A program made the position numbers and the translations under genes. Positions 57,014 through 64,000 of a stretch of DNA of 64,000 nt are shown piece by piece (within the stretch, counting starts at the first letter, position 1; the number at the start of each line of letters is the position of its first letter). This stretch comes from Lenzites betulinus. Taxonomy: Eukaryota; Basidiomycota; Agaricomycetes; Polyporales; Polyporaceae. The stretch is taken from NCBI GenBank assembly GCA_022264855.1, contig JABYQU010000046.1, forward strand, positions 124,001 to 188,000, read 5' to 3'. The notes beneath the pieces are model-generated. The model did no database searches. It was not told where the DNA came from and worked only from the letters and a program-made list of their open reading frames with translations.

Positions 57014-59582
57014 TCAGAAACGGCTCAAATCGCGTCCGAATATCCAGTTCATGAACCTGTAAGCACCCCCACCGTCAGCTCTCTGCAAGCAGCCACACAA
57101 AGCGCCACACACCAGTACATCGGCACCAGAATCTTGTTCCTCACGCTCAGCGTCTTCGTGAAATACGCAGAGCGCCACAGCAGCCACGCCAGCCGCCCCG
57201 TCTCCTTCCCCTTCGGCCCGCGCGCGGCCTTCGTGCGGTCGAACACCGCCTCCCAGTCGCCGATGTACGCCAGGCTCCCGCGTTTTGGAACTTGAATGGG
57301 GTGGCCGCGGGAGCGCGGGAGGAGCGGATGAGCGCGTTCAGGCGGCGCGTAACGTGCTTCGCCTGCTGGTTCGCGACCTGCGCCGTGGCGGGGAGCGGGT
57401 CGTCGACGATCGTGGCCGCGTCGCCGATGGCGAACACGTCCGGGTCGGGGCGTCGGTGGAGGCCATGACGACGTTTAGTGGCTATCGGTGACTAGGCTCC
57501 TGTGGCGCGCGAGAGGATCAGCGTAAGCAGGCTATGATGGAGGCGACAACTCGCTCAGACGCATGATGCGCGTACCGTTTTGTGCGCGCATCCTTTTTAG
57601 CCTCGGTGATGGACTGGATGAGTGGGTTTGGTGCAAGCCCCGTGCTCCACACTAACATGCCGAAATCGACTTCGAGAGGTCGGATCGGCTGAACTGAAAT
57701 CATAAGGCAGGCTGTGGCGTACCTTCGCCCTCTTCGGTTACAAACATCCGGTCCTGGCGGAGACCTGTCAGGACTACGACCTATATTTTATACTCAACCG
57801 AACGTTTGTGCCTACCTTCTCCACACGCTCGACGTGATGCTGTGTTAGAAGTCTGATCCCTTCACGCCTAAACTTTGACGTTGCGTATCTGCATGTCGTG
57901 AGTGACCGGCATTTACACGGGATCCAAGCGTACCACGCTCGCGCACTTACTCTTGCAACCCCGTATCGAATCCACCGAGGATGTTGGGCGCGACATCATA
58001 CAGGTTGATCTTTGCCAGGCGCGCGAGCGCGGGGTAGTGCCTCGGATATCGGTGTGCAAAAAGTCATGCAGCTCCGCGGCGAACTCGACGCCTGTCGGCC
58101 CGCCCCCGACGATGCAGAAGTTGAGTAGCTTTCGGCGATCGGCATCGGTAATTGTGGGCTGGTTTGCCTGTTCGAAACCTGGGTGCGATTGTTCAGAAGC
58201 TGGCCGGCAACTCGATCGGGGTGGGGGTGAGCTCACATTCGAGGACGCGAGTGCGGATACGCCGTGCGTCGCGGATGTCTTTAGAAAGTATGCGTGTTCT
58301 TTGACACCCGGAACGTTGAATGCTGCAAAGCATGTGCACATCAGAATCCGCCGTTCTCTCTGGATGGGAAGATATATGGCATACTCTGACTGTATGCGCC
58401 CACAGCGATGACGAGTTTGTCATACGTGAGCTGGAACTTTTGTGAGCTTCCTTCCACTGCACTCGCGCTTTGATTAGGATCGGTGTTCTCGGCGAGGTCG
58501 CCGACTCGGGCAAACTTGACTGGAGACGTCGCGGGCATCTGTATTGGCAGAGTCAGTATCATTCTTATGGTGCTGAGAGGCTACGGGCTTATGGCAACTT
58601 ACGCATATCAGCTTCTTGTGTTTGAAGTCTGAATAGTACAGATTAGTATATTTCATGAAAATGGCTTCAGGGAACATCAGGAAACACCAAATCGTCCAGA
58701 TGGAGACACGTGCCTCCAGCGCTCCGTGGGCCTTCCATAGGCTGGAGACATGTTCTCCATCCTGTTGACGAACCTTCGTAATTTGCTTGTTTTCGTCTGT
58801 GAACATGAAGTTCTGCTCTTCTAAAGCCTTACCACGATTTTCTAAACGGTGAACAAGCGACACAGCGTCGGTGAGTTGCGCGGGCAAGCCGTGGGACAGG
58901 CTCCGTAGTCTTCATTTTGGCACTGATGGAGACGCCCTGTCTCCATATGATGGGGGGTGTCTCCAGCGCCTCCATCCAGCCATGCCTTACCATATGAGGC
59001 CCATGGTTCACGGAGGCTTTCCTGATGAACGTGCGGCAGACATGCTCACCAATAGAGTCACACCACGCAGTGTACGAGACCTGCGTTCGATTTTAGGAAT
59101 ACGTATCATTTTGAACGTGTTGTGTGACTCACCACTTCGGGAGTATATCGTCGTACCTGTAATGTAGAACCCGCTGTTAGAATGCTGTGTCAAAATAGAG
59201 CTAGTGGTAAGAGTACGCACAGGTTCGACGGCGGCCCGGAATTCGAGCGTCCCAACCGCGCAGCTCGCAAGAAGTGGTGTAAAGTTGAAGTAGTTGCTTG
59301 GTGAAACAATAATCACGTCTGTAAACGCCGAACAATGGGCGTCAGAACTATTCAGGATGATACCACGGAAATTCGTGGTGTCATAGCACGAGTGATGTGC
59401 TACAGCGACCACTCACTCCAACGTTTCTTATCGATGGCCCTGAGGATCTCGTAGCCTCCCCAGCCCGAGCCGAGGATAACCAGCCTTTGCTTGCCTTGGG
59501 TTGGTGCGCCGAAAAATGTGCGCCGCGCAGGAGCACCCAGCCTCTGGGTTGAGGTGACGGCATGACGCTGGACGGAAAACAT
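57014..59582 (-). pseudogene. NDH-2 copy 4, broken by several one-base deletions
   Basis: Start at 59582 (context CCCGCCATG), stop at 57014. Against copy 1, single bases are missing in exons near 57279, 57449, 57478, 58042 and 58282, with small deletions in introns near 58545 and 58733. The sequence is a mosaic. The 3' half (57,500-58,300) shares its variants with copy 1, for example GACCGGCATTTACACGG. The 5' half shares variants with copies 2 and 3, for example ACCACGCAGTG. The extreme 5' end has private changes. This is the copy next to the ancestral right flank. Confidence 0.8.
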
Positions 59583-60346
59583 GGCGGGAAACGCGCGGAA
59601 GATAATCTGGGTGACGAGATTGGCGGACGTTCCAAGCAAGGATGGGTAAATCTCGACTTACCCGCACGATTCCTTATGAAGAGCCCTGGCCGGAGCAGCT
59701 CGGAGGAGAAGTGCGGAGAGAATAGGACGTCATGCTACGCGTTTCATGCTTCGTTCTAAACACATCCATCATGATTCGTGTGCACCTGCGCTTCGTAGGG
59801 TATTCTCGCTCCAGTTCCATGGGGCTCCGCCCACTTACGGCGCCAGCGCAGAGATTTTGCCGGCCAGGCTAATGAGGGTGGTTGTGAGTACGCTCCATTC
59901 GGAACGGCACGGGGCCGCTCACGGCCGTCGACCAATAGGCTGCGAGCGTCACCCAAAGTCTTCAAGCTCATCCACACGGGCCGTTCAGTGTTTACTGCTA
60001 TGTGTATCCCATCGTAAAAACAGTTGGTACCGCGGCAGATCCTTCTTGCTTTCGCCATCGGTCCGTCTAGTACTAGAAATCAATGTCCGCTCACTAGTGC
60101 GACTACTACACCTGCCAAATCGGGAGTGACACCGCCCAATCAAGCAGGAACGGTCGCGAACATCAGCCCCATGACTTGGCCTACTGACCTTTCCCATCAT
60201 CGACGCGACTAACGCGACGTTCTCCAGGAACATGCTTTGCTTTCTGGAGCGCGTACTTATATCCCGCCCGGGTGTCCCACTAACTTCCGGGTCCCCAGCA
60301 GTCGCTTTGGACTACACGGCCACGACACCCGCATCTCCCCACAGCG
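59583..60346. promoter_or_regulatory. Divergent upstream region between NDH-2 copy 4 and the MFS gene
   Basis: Up to 60013 the sequence is the same upstream block as in copies 1-3, but with two short insertions (near 59797 and 59912). After 60013 it is unique, the ancestral right flank. No TATA box is clear. Confidence 0.45.
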
Positions 60347-63257
60347 ATGTCCAGCACTGGCAGCCGTTCGCATTCTGTCCGTCCCGAGCCGAGGTCTGCT
60401 GAGAAGACCGAAGATGGACCGGCTATGAACGAATCGGCTCTTGCGGACGGGACGTTCTACCAATCGCAGGTCACCGGAAAGGCCGAACGAAAGCATTTCT
60501 TCTCCCCTCCCGATGCCACCCTCGCAGACGCGGTGAACCGGGACGCTGACAGTGTCGAGTTCACGGAGGAGGAAGAGGTACTAACAGTCGAATTTGATAA
60601 GCGGAGATAAGGCGACTGATGAGATTGGATTATAGAGGATTGTGAAACGGAAGATCGACGCGAGGGTTCTGACCCTCGTGATCTGTAGGTGAGCTCGTTT
60701 GATTACACAGTCGAGACCCCCGAAACATTGGGCGATACGGCCACCACCGAGCCTGTTGAGCCCGATGGTGACATGTGTGCCGCCGGACTCGTTACTGACA
60801 AGCCGGTCTTTCCGTGACTTGTAGCTATATTTGTGAGTTCTCGACCCAACAGTCCTCGTAACACCACCCACGACGCTTACTTCTATTCACAGTCAACCAA
60901 TTCGGTGTGTATATTCACGCATCACGCAATCATGGGCTGACTCAAAGGTCTATCGACGTCTATCCACTCCGAAACACTACGTGTTACAGATCGTACGAAT
61001 ATGTGTGTACCATGCCAAGTTAACTCATGACGTCATGCACAAACTTACTGACCATCACTGCTGCAGAGGAAATGCCCACGTCCTCAAGCCATTCAATGAG
61101 AACTTCGTAAGCTGTCATATTATAAACGGAAAGCACGCAAATGTTAATTTGAGGGACTTAGGGTATCACCGCCAACAACAAATGGACGCTGGCCCTTAGT
61201 ATCTTCTACGTCGGATACTGTGAGCCTCGAATATGTATACTCGCCTGAAACGCTTCTAACATGTAGAGCAGGTATCCTGGAAATGCCTGCTAATGGTGCG
61301 AACGGGTCTTAACATCCTATGTCGTGGTGCTGATGGACGCCGCCTCAGTTCTCCAGCGATATATTGGGGCAAACAGATTGTGCGTCGAAAGATATGCGCA
61401 ATGCCCTAAACTGAGTGATGTGTTTGCATCATAGTTTCTTCCTATCTCTCACCTGGTGGGGCATCGCGTCCCTCTCCTTCGTGTATGCGAAGGGATATGC
61501 GGGGCTGCTCGTCTTGAGGTACAGCATCATTTTCAAGACGAATCCCATCCATGTTCTCACAGTGTTTTGTTATAGGGTTTTACTCGGCATTGGAGAAGCA
61601 GGCTACTACGCCGGAATGATATATTACTTGTCATTCTGGTATGTCACCACCGTCTCGTGAGATTCAGTGCTAGTCTGACATCTCTTGTTCTAGGTACAAG
61701 AGGCACGTCCCTAACTACGGAAGAGGAGAGAACGATAATTCACACTCATCGTTGCAGATCTGAGCTTGCGATGCGGATCAGTTTGTGCATGACCGGAACA
61801 CTTCCCGGAGCAATCGGGGTGCGTAGGCCTCTTTTTGGAGGCTCACTCGACCGTTAAAGCTTAAAGGTGCATATATGTAGGGCTTACTCGCTTTCGGACT
61901 GGTCCGCGCACACACCTCTCTCTTGACGGGGTAAGCCTTTTCATCCCCTTGGCGAAAATTGGTGTTTATACGTCTTTAGATGGCAGTTCCTGTTCCTTGT
62001 ATGCGACTACTTTGATCCAAACAGTTTCGCGTCACTCACTCGTTGCCACAGATCGAGGCCATCCCGACGCTCATCATGGCTTTCGTGATCTTGCTGCTCC
62101 TCCCGTCTTTCCCATTCTCGGCCTCTTTCCTTACACCGCGTGAAAGGGCGATCGCACAGGCACGTCTCAACAGGGACCACCGCCCGCAGTCCCACGGCGG
62201 CATGAACGGCTGGGTCGGCTTCAAGGCAGTTGTGAACGACGTCAATGCATGGGCTCTCATGTTGATATACGCGAGCTGTACGTCCACCTCCGCTCTGGTC
62301 ATGCGATTTGGTCACTAAAGCATCTCGGTCTCAAGTTAACGTCGGTGTCGCTACGATCTCGTACTTCCTGCCTACGGCGAGTGGCACAAACTGTGCGCGC
62401 TAGTGATCCGCCTACTGACTCACTGTGCAGCTCATCAATGAGCTCGGCTTCACTCCGCTCGCGTCTCAAGGCCTGACCGTTGCGCCCTACGCCGTCGGCT
62501 GGCTCATGGTTGTCTTCCAGGCATGGCACAGCGATCGCACGCGCGACCGCGGATACCACATCATGCTCTCCACCGCGGTCTCCTGCATCGGGTACATTGT
62601 CCTCGCTGCACTGGCTGGCCGTGGTACGAGCGGCCGCATGATTGGTGGGCGGTACTTTGCGCTGTTTTTGGTCGTTGGCGGAAATTTCAGTCTCTTCCCC
62701 CTGGTCATGTGCGTTGGCTGCGTCCGTATCTTATAAGGTTATAAGCTATGCTAAAGAATCTGACAGGAGCTGGGCCGCGAACGTGTTCTCGCCCACATCG
62801 AAGCGGGGCGTCGGCACCGCGTTCATCGTGTCCATTTCCAACTGCGTTTCCATGTATGTCTAACTCCGCTGCGCTAGCTTCTATGTATGCTTGACACTGA
62901 CGGCGATCCTTATCTTTGCGGCGGCAGCGCGTCGCCCCAGATCTATTTCGACTCGGAGGACAACTTCAGGGACGGACACGCCATAGCCGCTGCGTAAGTT
63001 TGCACACCCTATAACTTGCAGCCGAGAATTGACACCAGTACAATATTCTTTCGGCCTCTGTTTGGACATGCAGGTGTCTCTTCACATCGTTTGTGTGCGC
63101 GTTTCTGCTTCGCACGCGTCTCGCACGCCTCAACAGACTCAACGCGGCGAAGGTGCGTGCGATTGAGGCAGCGTCGCAGTGGCCGGAGAAAGGAGAAGGG
63201 GCGGCGCCGGAGGGGGAGGTTTGGGATAACAGCCCACATTATGTTTTCATGACCTGA
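60347..63257 (+). CDS. Major facilitator superfamily permease (anion:cation symporter/allantoate permease type), partly degraded
   Basis: The start MSSTGSRSHSVRPEPRSAEK leads through EFTEEEE, an intron, and RIVKRKIDARVLTLVICR, the cytoplasmic lead-in of fungal Dal5/Tna1-type permeases. Later exons give GITANNKWTLALSIFYVGY, LTWWGIASLSFVYAKGYAGL, LLGIGEAGYYAGMIYYLSFW, YKRH, MRISLCMTGTLPGAIG, LLAFGLVRAHTSLLTG, IPTLIMAFVILLLLPSFPFS, INELGFTPLASQGLTVAPYA, SWAANVFSPTSKRGVGTAFI and a terminus ending PHYVFMT. Many introns are canonical and one looks like GC-AG (near 62381). The first transmembrane helix is not recognisable. The frame breaks around 61290-61310 and around 61700-61760. It may be a pseudogene or carry base errors. 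Substrate would be an organic anion or vitamin; not decidable. Confidence 0.7.
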
Positions 63258-63675
63258 TATTCTGTCCAACGTCCGAGCAATGTTTTCTGCTGATGTTACA
63301 ATTGTACAACCGGGTGACGGTGGTGATCGAAGTCGCCGAATCCCGTTGTAGACATTTATAGACGCTCAATATCTTTAAGCTTGTCGAAAGGCCGGATCAA
63401 AACTCCTCCTAAGTATCACCGTCCACGTAGTCTCTCTCTGCCATGGAGCAGCAACCTCACTCTACTGCACATAACGGTTTAAACAAGCACGAATGGACAA
63501 GAGGGACGACGGAGACCAGTAAATTCGGCAGATTTATTCCAATATGAGCGGATCGGGCCCGGGCATCTGGGCGATGATATGACATGAGAAAACGAAAGAG
63601 GATGATAAATCACAATCTCTAGCTGCTGTACTTACCGACACTCGCTCCGATTACATTCAAGGTCTAACTCGTACT
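63258..63675. other. Intergenic region
   Basis: Between the permease and the decarboxylase, both on the plus strand. Nothing recognised beyond a probable promoter for the next gene; no clear TATA box. Confidence 0.4.
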
Positions 63676-64000
63676 ATGGATATCGAGGAGTAAGTCCTGA
63701 GGAAGCCATCTCAACTCCGATACTTGTACAGCAGGTTGATCCCGTTTGCAGGTTCCGCAAGGCAGGGTACCAGGCGATCGACAGGATCTGCGACTATTTT
63801 GCGTCTCTGCAGGACCGCCCTGTGGTTTCGCAGGTCCAGCCCGGGTACTTACTAGATTCCCTTCCGAGTAAATTTTATCACTTCTCGCTCTCGCCGTTGC
63901 TAAAACAAGGCCCTGTAGCGCATCCTCCGGAGGACGCAGAGGACTTCACCGCCATCGCGGATGATTTCCAAAAGCTGATCTTGCCCGGCATCACAAACTG
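63676..64000 (+). CDS. Aromatic-L-amino-acid decarboxylase-type PLP enzyme, 5' part
   Basis: The first exon is tiny (63676-63689, MDIEE), then an intron 63690-63751 (GTAAGT..TGCAG). Exon 2 reads FRKAGYQAIDRICDYFASLQ, DRPVVSQVQPGYLLDSLP; a 42-nt intron (63868-63909) leads to PPEDAEDFTAIADDFQKLIL and PGITN at the window edge. This is the N-terminal swap domain of group II pyridoxal-phosphate decarboxylases (tryptophan, tyrosine or DOPA decarboxylase). They release CO2 from aromatic amino acids to give the amine. The PLP lysine and substrate-specific residues lie outside the window. Confidence 0.85.

Larger units (their letters stand above)
23095..60013. repeat. Tandem segmental array: 4 NDH-2 blocks alternating with 3 X blocks
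   Basis: A landmark just upstream of NDH-2 (CATGCTACGC) recurs at 25818, 36940, 48077 and 59731, giving periods of about 11,122, 11,137 and 11,654 bp. The NDH-2 block is 2,987-3,003 bp; the X block is about 8,135 bp (X1), 8,150 bp (X2) and 8,670 bp (X3). Units differ by scattered substitutions and one-base indels only, apart from one extra satellite monomer in X3. The array begins and ends with the NDH-2 block; X is absent from both outer flanks. Confidence 0.93.

Overview
The window looks like nuclear DNA of a basidiomycete fungus, most likely an Agaricomycete and perhaps a polypore (the order is inference). Genes are cut by many 40-90 nt introns with GT..AG ends and CTAAC/CTGAC-like branch sites. 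DNA is GC-rich, and the mobile elements are of types typical of mushrooms: a Tad1-like LINE and a Plavaka (CACTA-like) DNA transposon. I saw no tRNA, rRNA or CRISPR array.

Region by region. 1-3.2 kb: the 5' part of a LINE on the minus strand (ORF1 gag with a zinc knuckle, frameshifted; start of the ORF2 endonuclease). 3.4-4.4 kb: open frames of an unrecognised gene on the minus strand. 4,424-13,545: a Plavaka transposon that looks complete, with terminal inverted repeats, a GGG target duplication, subterminal TGCATAA motifs, an apparently intact transposase gene and two accessory genes. 15.1-18.1 kb: two related 2-oxoglutarate/Fe(II) oxygenases lying tail to tail. 18.6-20.8 kb: a RING-finger protein gene with two frame breaks. 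21.0-22.7 kb: a triose-phosphate-transporter-family (drug/metabolite superfamily) membrane protein.

23,095-60,013 is the striking part: a tandem array with a period of about 11.1-11.7 kb. Each period has a 2.99 kb block carrying a whole mitochondrial-type alternative NADH dehydrogenase gene (NDH-2, minus strand) and an 8.1-8.7 kb GC-rich block, here called X. The order is NDH2-1, X1, NDH2-2, X2, NDH2-3, X3, NDH2-4. The array starts and ends with the NDH-2 block, so the flanks of an ancestral single-copy locus are still visible. NDH-2 copies 1 and 3 read as intact; copies 2 and 4 carry several one-base deletions. X holds a degenerate ~490 bp satellite (4, 4 and 5 monomers in X1-X3), a two-exon gene of unknown function, an array of about twenty TTGGTAC motifs, a short AT-rich VNTR and a C-rich minisatellite that ends exactly at the junction with the next NDH-2 block.

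60.3-63.3 kb: a major facilitator superfamily permease gene, divergent from NDH2-4 and partly degraded. 63.7 kb to the end: the 5' end of an aromatic-L-amino-acid decarboxylase-type gene. The host genes do not form an obvious pathway. The main story is local amplification of a respiratory-chain gene together with a large block of unknown origin.
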